Below are positions 49,340 to 63,374 of a stretch of DNA of 64,000 nt, piece by piece. The position numbers were made by a program, and so were the translations under genes. The notes beneath the pieces are model-generated. The model saw only the letters and a program-made list of their open reading frames with translations, was not told the DNA's origin and made no database searches. The stretch is from Serilophus lunatus (lineage: Eukaryota > Chordata > Aves > Passeriformes > Eurylaimidae): the NCBI GenBank assembly GCA_013399895.1, contig VXBA01000893.1:366038-430037 (forward strand), written 5' to 3'. How positions within the stretch are numbered: position 1 is the stretch's first letter; each line of letters begins with the position of its first letter.

Positions 49340-52300
49340 TTAGCAGGGAGAACCTCCTGCTCTGCCACCTGAGAGCTGTACAGCCTGTTGGAGTGTGTGA
49401 ACAAGCAAGCTATTTAAATATTCCTCTGTTTCTGGGGCACAGGGAAAGAAGTTTATTATACTGAGGAGTTTATTTTCAGCCAGCCAGGCATGCTTTGCTT
49501 CATTTCTTAGCTTACTCTGTTGCCGTCAGTGCTTTGCAAGTTGGAGTCCAACTCAACCGCAACCATGTTTTTTCTAACTTAAAGTACTAGAAAGATGAGA
49601 CAGGCATGAGAAATCTTTCAGTCAGCTATTCCAGGTAGGATGAGGAGAGTCTGCATCTATCCTACAGGAATGTGCAGCATGTTCCCCTTTTTTAATCACT
49701 AAATACAAATATTCTCTCTAAGATGGAGCCTTTTTGTACCTGTACCAGTCAGTCTCACTTGGGGTGTATGCACAAACTGTGAGACAGAGGGATCAGACTC
49801 AGCCTGCCACCCCCATCAGCACATGTCAGACACTTGAGGAGATTTCAGGGGCAGAGTGCAGACATGAGCATGGAGATGGTCTCTGATGGGAATATCAGTC
49901 ATTCTTCCCCATCTCCAGGCCACGTAAGAAAACCACAGAAAAGAAAGAAGTTTGGGTAGAGAAAAGTTGACCACTTACGTAAGAAATTTGGTGTAAAGGA
50001 GGAAGGAGAATTTATTTTGGCAAACAGGTTTGGATAATCCAAGATAAGCCATTTTGTTGCTTGTCTCTGTGGGGCTTTCTGTCTTACTGCTCTTTTTGGA
50101 GAGAGCTTTTGGCTATTGCTTTCTGAGCAAGCAGAAAAAGCATATCTCCCTCAACACTCATCATAAGTATTAGCTTCCAACAGAGGTGAGATATCCACAG
50201 GTGAGCAATATCTTTGTCTCAACAACACATTCCTCTGGATCTTGGCTTGAAAACAATAAGGTGGTAAAAATATATGAAAAGCAGCTAAACCTGTTAATAG
50301 TGAGGTGTGGCCCCTGTTCCAATTAATGACTGGACTAAGATTACCCAGTTCAGGACAGCCCTGTCTTAAAGGCTTGCAAAAATGTAAGCTGAAGAAGTGC
50401 AATTATAACATGATCACTGCAAATAACATTAATTGTCCACATGGCTTAATGACACTTGTCACATTTGTAATTCATCTTCCCCCATTTGTTCTGTCTGTTC
50501 AGCAGTCACTTGTCATCTGACCAACGGCTGTGAACCAAAAGAAAGGGCAGAGGCTAATTTGCTTGATGTGGTTCTGTTCTTCCAGATAACATTAATTTGT
50601 GGGCTCTAACCTGATCCTCGGAGATGCTTACCTTTTCTTTGCATCATTAAATAGGAAATAGCAAGTGTGTGGAAACAATTATCACTTTAGCAGCAGACAC
50701 ACAGGACAGTCTGAGCATCAATTTCTCTAACTAGTCGGATAACCTGTCCTGATTCCTTCACACTCACCCACCCTTACTTTCCAGGTGTAGCTGGCTCAGC
50801 AGATAGGATTAATCCACTTTCATACACACTTGCACTCTCCATGTTCGAGAATCTGATTACACAGATTGCTCGCAATTTATCTCCACTTGCGATGACTAAT
50901 GCTCCAGTCTGACCTCCTCTTTCCCATTTTAACATCTCACTGCAGATCCTGTATATACACAGACAGATGCACACACACTTGCTCTGTTTTGTTTGCAAAC
51001 AGCTTACTAAGAGCCTCGGCATATACATTTCCAATCAAACCAGAAAGCACTACTGTTTTCCTCACTCTACCTGTGAGGTAATTTCTCTCTTTTTACTCCT
51101 CATGTTACATTTATACTGCACAGGCGTCATACGTTGCTGCTGGATCCACATAAACCACAGGCATCTCTGTACAGGCACACACAAGAACATGCAGTGTTAT
51201 AAACCCCTGCAGCACATATAAAGACAAAGGCACATGCTGCATGCATTAACCAAGTGCCACCACATGCATTCCTGTTCCCTCCATACCCTGTGGGAAAATA
51301 TTGACTGCAGAGTGTTTCACTATAAACAAAACCACACTTACCTTTCCTTATTTCGCTAATCCAGGGGCCCTGGACCGATTCGCTTTCCCTCCTGCACACA
51401 AACTGCCGGTCCCTCCTGCTTCACATTCACAGCACACCAGCAGGATTCACCGTCATCCCATTCTGCTGGATCTTTATCGCCCTATTGGCCAAAGCCAGAC
51501 AGTAAATTCAATTAGGCTCCTCCTTATAACTACATTATCACAGGAACAGGAATGAATAATTTAGTAAAACAACAAGGGTGTGCAGGCTCCAGTGTCACAG
51601 ACTTCACCCTTACTGTCAGGCTTTTATCAAAGAGAGGTGGGTAAAGAAACCAGAATCTGTCTGTCACTCCTGAAAAGGAGACCTTGGATTACCCACTTGT
51701 ATTTCCCCTTCCGTCCTGCTTGTCCTCCTCCCTCTAAGCCACGGCATTCCCTTGTATATTACTCTACGTCCATTCCCAGCCCACAACACAGTATTTCCCT
51801 GGTGAATGGTCATTACCATCTCAGCAGATGCAGAGATTTCTGTCCAGGCAAAGTGATACTGCAGCACAACAAACATTTTGCCTGTTCCCTGAATGGCATG
51901 TATGAGAAAAGAATGAAACCATTCTGCAGGAGGGAGTGAAAAGACAAGCAGATCATAAGGAAAAGGGAGACTCTGCCTTATATCTCATGGTATCTTCTGT
52001 TCAGCAATTGCGCTGTCATCCCATCAGCTCAGACACCCACAGGATGCAAGCACATGGTTCCTGAAAGAGAAACGTTCATAGATGCACTGCCCAGGGGCTG
52101 TGATTTCACATGCCTGTTGTGGGAGTTTGAATCCCCACATCAAAAAAATAGACCAAAATGTCAGTTTTCCCCAGACTGAATGATTAAACTGTTCTGTTGG
52201 GATATTTTTGGTGGGTTTTTTTAATTTTTTTTCTTTTTCTGATCAGAAACCTGTAGTGAAAGCTAAAGAAGAAGTAGTAGCTACAGCTACTAAGAAGCAT

Positions 52301-53493
52301 TTCCAAAATGAACTCTGCTCTTTTTGCTCAGATGATCCTTTTTTTGAAGAGTTACAGAGCATTACAGATTCATCACTGTCTAGGTGAAGCTCTAGACCAC
52401 CTTATTTCTCTGAAAGTTTTACTGTTATGGGACCAATAATGGAAATACAGCTCAGTGAGACAATACTTTCCAACCCCAGCACAGACCAAGCAGCCAACAG
52501 GGCCTTTTACTGACCCTTATCAGCAATACTGAAAGCTAATATATGTTTGTGTGCACAGTATTGACAACCAGCTGTATCATTCAACCATAACTGAAAATAA
52601 ATAAGCAGGATGAAGCTACCATTCTTCTTCCCTCATAGGAGCCCGTGCCCCTTAGAGTCCAAGAACACCCTTTGCACTCTGCTTCCACTGTGCTAATATT
52701 CACTCAGTAGAATCTTAGAGTCTATATACGTACTATCACAATGAGAGGTTCAAGTCTGCAATATAGCCCAAACTCCTTCAAGCAACTCCTACATCAGTTC
52801 TCAGTTTGGCTCATCTCCCATGCCTGGTGGGCTGGGTGGCCTCAGTCTGCTTCTCGAGGCAGCAGGGACACCAGGTTGAAGTCAAGACCAAGTACCAGCA
52901 AAACTACAAAGGCAGACCGCCGGTGACAGACAGTTTGTCTTTATTTAGGCACTGCCTTCACATTGAAAGTCTGGCAGGAAGCTGGGCCAATGCATGGGGA
53001 TTGATTGCAACCTTCTCAATGGCTGGACAGTTTACCTCAATCTCAGCCCTAATGAGGATGGAGCCATGCTGCCTTGCCTGGGAGAATAGAGCACGGGAGC
53101 ACTGGATGCTTTTGTCTTTCCCACCAAGTTCAAGGTGATCTAAGGGGAGAAAAAATGAGAGTCTCAACAAAGTTTCTGTCTTTGTCTGTTACAGATTTCT
53201 TTGTCACAAAAAGGGACAAAATTGCCCTTTTACTCCTTAAGATGCTTCATTTTGAAGAATGGCATCTGCTCTTCTCCTCCTGCTTTTTCCCTTGCTGCCA
53301 TCCAAACTTTTAAGAGCTTTTGTGTTAAAGGAAACCCTGAATTATGTATTGGTGATAGCTTCAGAGCAATTAAATTAAGCCATGTGGCAAGCTGCCCAAT
53401 GTTACTACCAAAGCTCAGGATGTTTTAGCATCATTTATTGAGGAGCTTTTACATGATGCTTACTTAAAACACAAAAAGAGAGCAAATTAGGCT

Positions 53494-53507
53494 GTTGCCA
53501 TGACAAC
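53494..53507 (+). promoter_or_regulatory. RFX X-box-like site
   Basis: GTTGCCATGACAAC differs from the ideal palindromic X-box GTTGCCATGGCAAC at one base. X-boxes bind RFX factors, which control ciliary and some neuronal genes. Function here is inferred from the motif only. Confidence 0.45.
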
Positions 53508-55626
53508 TAGAGAATCTGCTCAAAATTCAGGAGATGCTGGGGAAGAGGGGGGGAAGACTTCTTCAGTGGAGATCTTCACATCATGAATATGGCCCTTGGT
53601 TATCAAATTCCTTTCAAGTTAATTCCTAGCATCAAAGCCTTCCTAACAAAGGCCTTAATAATCAAGAGAAAAGCTTGACTAAAGAGGGCACAGACCACCT
53701 CTCTCAGCCCTAATGTGAATTTCATTCTGGTGAGAGGTATTCAGCTGAGAGGTCCACAAAGCAGTCACAGAGGTGGCAGCATTAGCACACCAACACACAT
53801 GAGGCATGGTGGAAAAATTGGCAGGGGCTTCTCTATTCAGTAATAGAGAGACAGAATAACAACTTCCACAGAGTAGAGGGAGAGGAAGAGGGAGAGAAGG
53901 AAGAAGAGTCCTAGCCACTGCTGGTGGAAAACTTCTGGAATTCAGAGTAAGCTGAGCAAAGTCTTCTGCCAACACCTAGAAATTAAAGTAAATAAGGGAA
54001 TAAAATGGCAACACAAACCAGAATCAATAGTGTCAGAAGAACCTGACAAACTAAGGAGATGGAAGACAGGCTACTACAATTCTTTTGCAGGAATTAATTC
54101 CTTGGTAGGATTGTTGAATATTTTCCATCAGAGCTGGTTCTTTGTGTATTTTTTTTCTTTTAGCTGAATATCTTTTTCTTTGCAAGCCTTCTAAGAAAGT
54201 CACTATTTTAATAGCAATTATTCAGTGAAGTCTTTTGGTTCTCAGTTTTAATAGCTGAGGTATTTTTGGCTGAAAACAAAGAATGTTTCTTTGGAAAAAT
54301 TCCAGAAAGCTTTGTAGTTTTAATGGAAGATCTCTCCTTCATAATTATTTTTGATCAGACAATTTATTGCCAGCGCAAGCTTTAGTGTTCTCTTTTGAAA
54401 CGATGCCTCACTGGGCATAAGCCCCCTTTTGGAAGGTAGGAACAACAAGTGGGAGCATATCCAAAATTAGGGAAAGTCAAGCATACAGGGAAATGGAGGA
54501 AACTGTGAAATTTTCTCCTCCTCCCTCTTCATCCCTCAGATGAGAGGAACTGTGTTTAGCAATGAAAACAAGAAGTAATTGAGAGATTTAAAGACAGATA
54601 TATGATTGTATTGTTGTGAATGCTATATTCCAAGTAGGATACTGGACAAAACAAAAGCATACAATTATAGGGCTCCAGAAGTTGAAGAAATGATGAAAAA
54701 ACCTGCTAATAAAAACTATGCCTTTTCAAGATACAAGTACTTGCATTTTTCATGTCCTGTTCATCTTTTGAGTCCTAAGATTGATTGTCAGTCTGCCTTA
54801 CTTGGGAAGCTGAGGCAATATTTCAACTTGAGTTGGAAGGGTTGGTATTTTCATGGAGTCTTCTTCCTTGTGCCTGAGTATCACATTTATAGGTTGCTAA
54901 TACTGTCATATTGATTGAAAGTGAACACAAACCAAGTCTTTAATTTGATATCTACTTGCAAATGAGACTGGCTATTTCATTTCATGCCTCTTTCCTACTA
55001 TTTTGCCAGAGCCTTTCAAAAAACATTTGTTAGCTAGTCACAATTGTGCCAGGAGGAGCATGTTGGGCTGCACACAAGCCATGTAGGCTTGTTTTGGACC
55101 CACAATGTGTTGCAGAGATGAGAGGTTGAAACAAGCTTCTTTCTCACTTTGTGACACCCTCTTTAACAGCTGTCAGTTTGGCAAATGTGCTTCTGGGACG
55201 GCGTAGCAGCAGGAGAGGCACTCAAGGGGCAGGTTCCACAGAAATGAATCTGAGGGAGGGGGTGATAGAGAGGAAAAGGAATAGAGCAATGCCTAGCAGT
55301 ACTGGAATGGGCTCCCTAGAAATGTCTGGGATGTTATTTTCTGAAGTAGGATGCCTTTGGGACAAGCTGCATTTTGCCTAGTCATAATGAGACATTATCC
55401 TGGAGCTTCAGCGTTACTGCATATGTGTGTGATGGTCTCTATGAAAAACACATTACCATCTCACTGAAAACATGTTTTAGTGTCCCAAACATTCTTAATT
55501 AAAATAATTTTTCATTCTTCAGCAATAGTGACTTATTTAAACAAACTTTTCAAGAACTTCTAGGTGTCATATCTAGGGAAAGAAAAACAATTTTTCTACT
55601 GGCATTCTTTAGTTATTTCAGTAAAT

Positions 55627-56020
55627 AAAGGTGAGGAGCAGCTGAGGAAGCTGGGTTTGTTTAGCTGGGAGAGAAGGAGGTTCAGGGAAGACCTTACAGC
55701 TGTCTACCATTACCTAAAAGGAGGTTGTAGCAAGGAGGGGGATGGTCTCTTCTCACAAGTAACAAGTGATAGGACAAAAACAAATGGGATAGGGGAAGTT
55801 TAGATTAGATTTTAGGGGGAAAAAAAATCTTCAATAAAAGGGTCGACATGCATTGGAACAGGCTGCCCAAGGAACTGATTGAGTCACCATCCCCAGAGGT
55901 ACTTAAAAGGCATATATATAGGGTGTTTAAGTATATTTCTAGTGGTGGACTTAGCAGTGCTAGGTTAATGGTTGGAATAGATCTTAGAGGTGTTTTTGAA
56001 CCCAAATGATTCTGTGATTG
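55627..56020 (+). mobile_element. CR1 LINE 3' fragment, plus sense
   Basis: It shows the CR1 3' string in order: GAGGAAGCTGGGTTTGTTTA, AGGAGGTTGTAGC, GGTCTCTTCTCACAAGTAAC, AGTGATAGGACAAAAACAAA, ATTGGAACAGGCTGCCCAAG, GAGTCACCATCCCCAGAGGT, GTGGTGGACTTAGCAGTGCT, then AATGATTCTGTGATTG. It has an intact 3' end and a truncated 5' end, with indels throughout. It is a different CR1 subtype from the one at 5815-6436. Confidence 0.93.
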
Positions 56021-57268
56021 AGGAACATTTTTCTAGAATTAGTTTGTTCATTGCAGTGACTTCTAGCTATCTCAAACACAATAGCAACATGAGGCCTTAA
56101 AAAGCCTTGTTTTATCCCACTATGCCATTCTAACAGAAGAAAACACAAATATAAATTTTTCCCATGAGGCTCTTCAAGGGAGAATCTATTTAATAGCAAT
56201 AAACCTTAAAAATACAAGTACATTACTTTTTCACCAGATGCCATCCTGTATTTTGCACAGCTCTGTTTCAAGGCTTGGGAAATTTCCAAGGCAAAAATAG
56301 TGTTCTTGTTTAGTGATAAGATGGGTTTCCCTCTGCCAAAGGCTGGAAAAGAGAGAGACCTGCCCTAATTCCATGTCAGTATAGGCAATATCCCACAGGC
56401 TATGGCACTCATTTAGGATGTAGGAAGTAGAGGGCCCACACCTGAACAAAGCAAACAGAAAACTTATCTCTGGGTCCTGCCCAGGGCAGAAAATAACTAC
56501 ACTAAAATTTTATCAGCTATTCAGAAGACAGACTGCTGTTATACCTCCTGCATAAGTTATTCTACTGTACAGAGACTCCTGCAACCTTAGGCTGAAATCT
56601 GAATGGATGGCCAACGGCTAAGATCCTCATAAGAAAGTGAGAGTCATTTCAGTGGTTTGTAACTCAAAGAGCACAGCTTTGACGTCTTTATCTGACATCC
56701 CTGTTGCCACTAAGATTATTTTCATCCAAATAACAAATCCTTCTCTGGACATATTTAATTGGAGATGGAAACATCTATTTTTTGATAATTTACTTTCATG
56801 AATTACAAAAACCTACTTCAGCTTCCAGAGTTTCTTGTCCTTTTGACAATCAGAGAAAACATTTTGTACAAAATCTGAGGTTAAACATCATGTTCAGAAG
56901 GGACAGCTGAGCTGAACTTTTTTTGGCTTCCTTGAAGCCAAGGTGCATTGATCAATCAGAGTCCAGCTAACACAACACAAGTAAGCTCCGATCAAATCTC
57001 TTTTCTTACCTGACTTATTCTCACTGGAGAAGAACAGTTCTGGCACTGTCAAAGGATTCATATTGGAGTGAAACTCATGTAAAATTAAAGCAGAATCATG
57101 ACCCTTACTTTTGGCAGACTATCATCCAAAAAAGGCCAGTGCAGATGACCTCTTTGAATGGAGTAGTTCAAGAGAGCCAAGAGCTGATTTTGCCAATCTG
57201 TTTGCTATAGATAATCTGCTTCTTCAGATGCCTCCATGCTCTCCCATCCTTCTCCTCCTGTCTTTCCT

Positions 57269-57287
57269 GTAGTTGCCAGGCAACTAC
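57269..57287 (+). promoter_or_regulatory. Perfect X-box palindrome (RFX-type)
   Basis: GTAGTTGCC-A-GGCAACTAC: two perfect 9-base arms around a single base. The inner GTTGCC/GGCAAC half-sites match the RFX X-box with a 1-bp spacer, which the consensus allows. It could also form a small hairpin. Confidence 0.5.
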
Positions 57288-60233
57288 AAAAGGACCAGAG
57301 TGCATGCTGGAGGAAACTACCTTGTAGGACACTGCATAGGTTAGTTGGTTTTTTTCCCCTAGGAAATGCTCAAGGGCAAAGTGGTCTTGGCTTTGGAGGC
57401 AACTCCTGGCTGTGAAACATTGTTTTCCATGAACATGGGTAGCAAGGCAAGTGATGTATATTAATAATAACCAAAATAAATGCCTTCAGACACTCCAAGC
57501 TCACTTCTGAGCTTTTCCTGTGGCTCAGCTTGCTCTCCATCAATTCCTCAGATCAACACTTTAGGGAGCTCAAGCATAGAAGTCATTAGCCTTTACAGCA
57601 GGAGATTTCCCAGTAGCAGATACCCCATATGGTTGTTGCACTGTCTCTGAGGATCACTGCTGTAGCTGGCCATAACCACATGTTCACAGCACTGACTTAG
57701 CAGTGTGTCCCATGGGATTAATGCAAGAGAAACACTGTACTTTTGACCATAAATATGCTTGCTTATAAAAGCCCATGGATTTCTGGATGACAAGTAAGTA
57801 AGATCAGTCACTAGAAAGTGAAATGGAAAGCCCTGTACTGGATTGCATGAGGTCCCTCGGTGTGGGAGAGGCTGTCTCATCCTGCCAGGTCTGTCTTGCT
57901 GCCTTCTCACAGGGTTTATAATTGAGGGATAAACCTCAAGTAAAAGAATAAACTACCCCTGGGATTTGAGGGTTTGAGCTGCAAAACAGAATACCTACAC
58001 TCTGAAATTATATCATATTTTAAAATACAATTTAATTTAACAAATTGTTAAACATAAGTATAAAGTCAGGTAAAAGAAATACCTGGAAGATTAGAGACAC
58101 CTATGACTTTATTTCCAAAACAAGCTTAATTTGCAAAGTCTTATCCTGTCTAGGGCTGAATCTATCAAGAAAGAGAAGAAAAGAAACTATTTCAGCAGCT
58201 TTAATATTACTTTTTTTTTCCTGTAATCACACTGAATTCTCAACACTTTTCAGTATTTCGGGCATATTTTTGAGACCTATTATGACACAACAAAATCTGG
58301 TTTATCCCCCACCTCCATATATCATGCCAAAAAAGCCATCTTTTCTCAGCAAAGTTTTATAATTCTAATATATATTGTTCTGCCTAAAATAATAAAGGCT
58401 GTACCCTAAGGGTATTCAATTTAACAGCATTCATTACAGACTCTGCAGTCATAATTTAGGACAATATCTACTTAACCACATATCCTAAATACCTAGGGAA
58501 TTTTCACAGTTTTCCTAAGAACTATCCTTCCCTCCCTGACCTTCTGAGTAGCTACTTGTTATTTCTGCATAGCCTAGAGACAACTGATTACTACTGATCT
58601 AAGTGACCTAGTCATAACCAGACCTACATATGGCTCTCAATGGAAAGAAGAATTACTTTTTTTCCCCCCATATACATCAACCAAGGCTGAATTTTATTAG
58701 CAATGAAATAATTTCACAACTTCTCCTTCATTTCTCTAGCAATGCAATAAAAGTAGTTAATTTTTCCCCATATCTTTTTTTTTTTTTCTGACACATCCCA
58801 GATCACACTTTGTCTTGCTGTCTTTTTTGCTGAGGTTTGAAGTCCAAAGCATTAGTCTACTATAAAATCTCAATAATACTTTTCCAACTTTTGGAGTAGA
58901 AAATTGAAGTTACAGTGATTAAAAAAACCAAACCACTAGGATTTAGGATTTTTTTTTAAAATTGTCCATTTACTCCTTTGAAAAATCTCTTAAATTTAGT
59001 AGAAAACAAAACAGATGTTCTGATTAAGTGTTCATTTCAGCTTTTTAACATCAAGGTGTTCTGCTGTTATTATGAAAAGAGCATGGATGGGATTATGAAT
59101 AGTGCCAACTAAACCTTGCTGTTCTTTAAAATGGCCTATTTCTTTACTGGCTACAGAGAGAAAGGTCTTAGAATAAGGAAATATGGTATTAAAGTATTTC
59201 CTCGAAAGAAATGGATAGGCAGCATTGATGGACATTTTTTTCTGCATGATGCAAAGACATCAACTACATACTCTCAGGCAGCAGCATCAGCCATGGCAGC
59301 ACAGCTGGGCTTTGGGCAGAGGCATATTTGACATTATTGCAAACACCAGGGCATTGCAATGGGCAGGCTGAGGCAAGAGGCAAGAGGAACACGAGGGTAC
59401 ACAAGGGGATAGAGGAAGGCAATTGTGAGGGGAGGGGAGTACTGAACTAGTAGAGCAGCAGGCAGGTGATGTGAAAGGAATCTGGTGTGTAGCCATGCAG
59501 GTTCCTCTTATTTCAAGTGGTCACAGCCTTCTTCTGTATGGAAGAAAGGTGAGGGAATAAATTCTTTCATGAGTGCAGACGTCCTGGGGGAGCATTTCAA
59601 ATAGCAGTCTGCAGTGGGCAAGGAATGACTATACTTAAATACAGCTCACTTAGCAGGGGTATGGAAATCAAATGCCCTTCAGGCTGTAAAATTAAACCAC
59701 ATAAAACGTTAACAGAAAAGTCACGTTTTAATTTAGAATTACCCACTGACTGATAAAGAGAGTCAAAATACGAACAATTTCCCTAACACCGATGGCTAAA
59801 TGCCTTTCTCTAAGCATGTTAAAGGAGAAGGAGACAGCAGCAGCAGGCTGGAATGAAATTGAGAGAAAGCTGGGTGTATCCTACAGCACCAGACCGAATT
59901 GCTAGGACCAAGTGACATAGCACAACAGTGCAGGTATTGACCATAATTCCCAGTCAGTACTTTTGGTATCTCCAAAAGATTGGTATTATAAAAAAATGTG
60001 CCTTCACAGTAATTTTGGTAATAACCTGTTCTTCTCTGAGGATAATTTTTCTGGAATTGAATAAACCAGAGTCATCCCTAACATTTTTTTGCTATGTCTT
60101 TGAAGCACCCAGCTCCATGTGACGGTACCTCCACATTTGTATCTATCCCAGCTGTATTATTGTGCGAGGGGCAGGGGCAGCCTGCTTAAGTAGAAGAACA
60201 CTCTAGTGCAGCTCAGGTGTTCCTGGTACCAGT

Positions 60234-60252
60234 GCTGCTGCTGCTGCTGCTG
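60234..60252 (+). repeat. (GCT)6 trinucleotide repeat
   Basis: An uninterrupted run of six GCT units, non-coding here. It is a potential length polymorphism. Confidence 0.95.
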
Positions 60253-62950
60253 TAGCCCAGTTCTGGTGTTTGCAGCACACTGCTCTGTCCACATTCTCAC
60301 AAGGCAGCAGCTCTGGCTTTAGGAACTGTGATACAGATTAAGACTCTCCACAGCCTTCAGTAGTAAAAAATGGGCTATATGTTATGTCTATAAAGCATGT
60401 AAGTGAGGGGTAATCATACCTCATAAATTTTCACTGGCTTTCAACAGTACTATCTCATAAATACACTTAAGCAAAACCACACAGTAATCCTGTCTCCTGA
60501 ACAGGAGAACACTGTCATATTTACAGCTTAGTCAGATTTTGCACAGGTCTCTACCATGGGCCTTTCCGTATTTCTTAATTGTTTCTACTACTACTGCTTC
60601 CAAATTACCTCCTGCCTAAATGCCACAATGACAAAAAGATGGATGTCTTCAATTTCATGAGTTTTAAATTTACAACTTAGGTACATTTCTCTCTCCAATT
60701 CCTTATGTATTTGGATTGAGCCTATCTGGACAGATTCAAGATTTCTATACTTTCCAGATTCTTTTCCATAAGTCCTTAGATATCTCAGTCAAATACTGTT
60801 TTTCACACAAGCTTCTTTCCCCTTCTCCAGTCAGTAGGTTCTAAGACTCCACAGAGAATGAAATACAACAACTAAGTGTTGTAATTATAGCACCTGCCCT
60901 TTCTTTGTGTACATTGCTGGGCAATCACTGCCTATTCTGTTATTCCAGATAGAACTCGGAGCAGAAGTTCAAAACCACCTTACAATATATACTGCCAGTG
61001 CAACTACACACTAAACAGTACCAGTAAAACACTCAGAGACTCTTGTATTTTCAGAAAAGAGCTGCAACAATTTGTGTTAGGAATTCTTCTCCATACATAT
61101 TTATGGGGTCTGTTTACTTAAATGAAGCAATGTGTGAAATTCAACAGACACAGAACCTCAGAGAAGTCTTCTGCCTGCTCTAATTAAAGAGAGAAGGAAA
61201 GCACACAAGGATTCTTTACTGTAGTGAAAGTTAAAAGGATCAACAGGAATCACTGCGGGTGGATGAACCCTCTACATTTTAATGACTTCTGACATGTCTT
61301 TAAGTCCTCCAGGCTTTCAAACCATTATAATACAAGGAAGTTCACTCTGGTCACTAAACAGATAGACACTGTCCTAGATTATGTACTGCCAGTTGTTAGG
61401 GAGAAAACCAAACCAAAACACCTTCTGCTTCAAGGAAGGAGAGAGAAAAAACAATTTTTTTTTTAGATTTTATAAAAGTGAGGTCAGAGCAGCCCTTACC
61501 TTGAATTAAAGCTCTCTGGTTCTAATATGTAAATCACAAGTACAAAACAAAGAAAAAGTCAAGTCTCGGGAATGTCAATTAGGAAAAAAATAAGCTTACT
61601 TGTGCAAAAGGCCAAAAGGAAGAGATTCATATGCAAGTAGAACCACCATATTCCCTTCCATCTCGTTTGAGTGTGAATTTGTTTTCAGTATTTAAAGTTC
61701 CTTTTTAATGAATTGTGTGAAATCTGGCAGACACATAACCTCTTTGAACTACAAAGTATTTCCTGCATTAATGAAGAAAGTAAGCCAAGAATTAATTTAT
61801 TACCACGCAGTAATTACTGCATGAAAAAAAAAAGTTCAACTAATCAGCAGAAACCACAAGGGTGAGGTAAAGATGAGAAAAGATAAAATATGCACATTCT
61901 GCTTTGGTAGTGGCCAAAATGGACCCTATTACTACCAAACAAAAATATAAGAACTGCAACTGGAGTTTGTTATTGTAGAATAAGGGGATTATATTGAGGG
62001 AGCTTCTGGAAGTCTTTCCTTTTGATATAAAAACTGTTCCAACCTTACACAAAGGGAGCAAAATAAAAATGAATCAACCATGGCTAACAAGAATGAGTGG
62101 ATAGGTATACAGAACTGCACATCTTGTTCTGAGATGGGTGCATCACACATTAAATAGGCAGATGGAGAGGTGGAGCAAAATTTTGCTGGGGGGTGTGGGG
62201 GGGGAAGAATTAAAAAATATGCCAAAAAAACAATTAAACTTTCCCCCCTGAAACAAGGCTTTCAAATGTGTGTTGCAAAATGTGCCTGCATGCATGGGCA
62301 GGAGATGTGTGTGTTCAAATACAGAAGGTACACAACTGAAGGAAGTGGTGAAAATGTCATTACTACAGGATGAAAAGTGAATACAAGCATTTGTATGCCT
62401 TGGTATTCACAGGTGGAGTTGAATTCTTCTCTTGCAGTGCATATTAAAACACTTCTTAGAGGCAAAGCAGCAGGGAACTGCAGCCTGTACATCCAAGTGT
62501 TAATTGCTGTTATCTCCAATCAAATCAGAAGTCTCCACCTAAACAAGGGATAACAACAATCCTGCCCAAAGCTCAACATTTTCCATCTTGTCTTCACTGC
62601 CTGTTGCCACAGCTCTGAGACCAGAAAAGAGTATTGCATGATATGTAGTTTGCATATGATATACTACATACAATGGCACTGACAAGCCTTAATAGCTGTA
62701 CTGGTGCCCTGTCCTGGCTGATGATCAGGAAGAAGTCACTAAGTGCTACTTTTCACATTTTCATTTAAAGGTTTACCGGGAAAATGCCACAATACTGAAT
62801 ATGGAGCATGAAATAAATGACTATATACTTGCAGGATTACCTAGCTTGAAGAACTTTCAAAACCCAATGTTGGAATGGCAATTGCCTTCTTTAGTTACCT
62901 GTAAGGTGGTCTGCAATTCTTATCACTAGAAGTACAAGGTAAAAACTTGT

Positions 62951-62997
62951 GTTCTTACTTATATTTCTGTGGTTCTTACTTATATTTCTGTGGTTCT
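62951..62997 (+). repeat. 21-bp tandem duplication
   Basis: GTTCTTACTTATATTTCTGTG occurs twice without a mismatch and is followed by GTTCT, the start of a third copy. The lack of divergence suggests a recent duplication. Confidence 0.95.
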
Positions 62998-63374
62998 ACC
63001 TTTCCTCAGAAGAACCATGGCTTTACATTAAGAGATGTGGGAGATAAAAATTCTTCATTTAGATGTGAGCCTGCAGAACATAAACCAGTGTCCGGAAATG
63101 CTACTAACACTGCCCTCGTTGTGAAGAGTTAACATTAGATAGTCATGTTGTGGAGAATATCTGGCACTTGTTTCTGGATGTCCCACGGGCCACATGGAGT
63201 ACAAATCGCTTGCTCCGAGAAATAATGACATGAGACTGTTAACTGCAAAAGGAAATGGATCAACCGAATGCAAGACTGATATACTAGGAAGGTACAAACG
63301 GGGCACTTTTAGAGCAGGTTCAGTCCTACTGCTTGGCTGATGCAGAACATCTCAAAGATCACACACACAAATCA

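Larger units (their letters stand above)
49340..63374 (-). other. SYN3: Putative SYN3 5' UTR intron, last part
   Basis: Mostly AT-rich and unremarkable. Nameable content: X-box-like sites at 53494-53507 and 57269-57287, a plus-sense CR1 at 55627-56020, a (GCT)n repeat at 60234-60252 and a 21-bp duplication at 62951-62997. A homopurine tract lies at 53874-53910. Elsewhere I see no coding signal. Confidence 0.55.
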
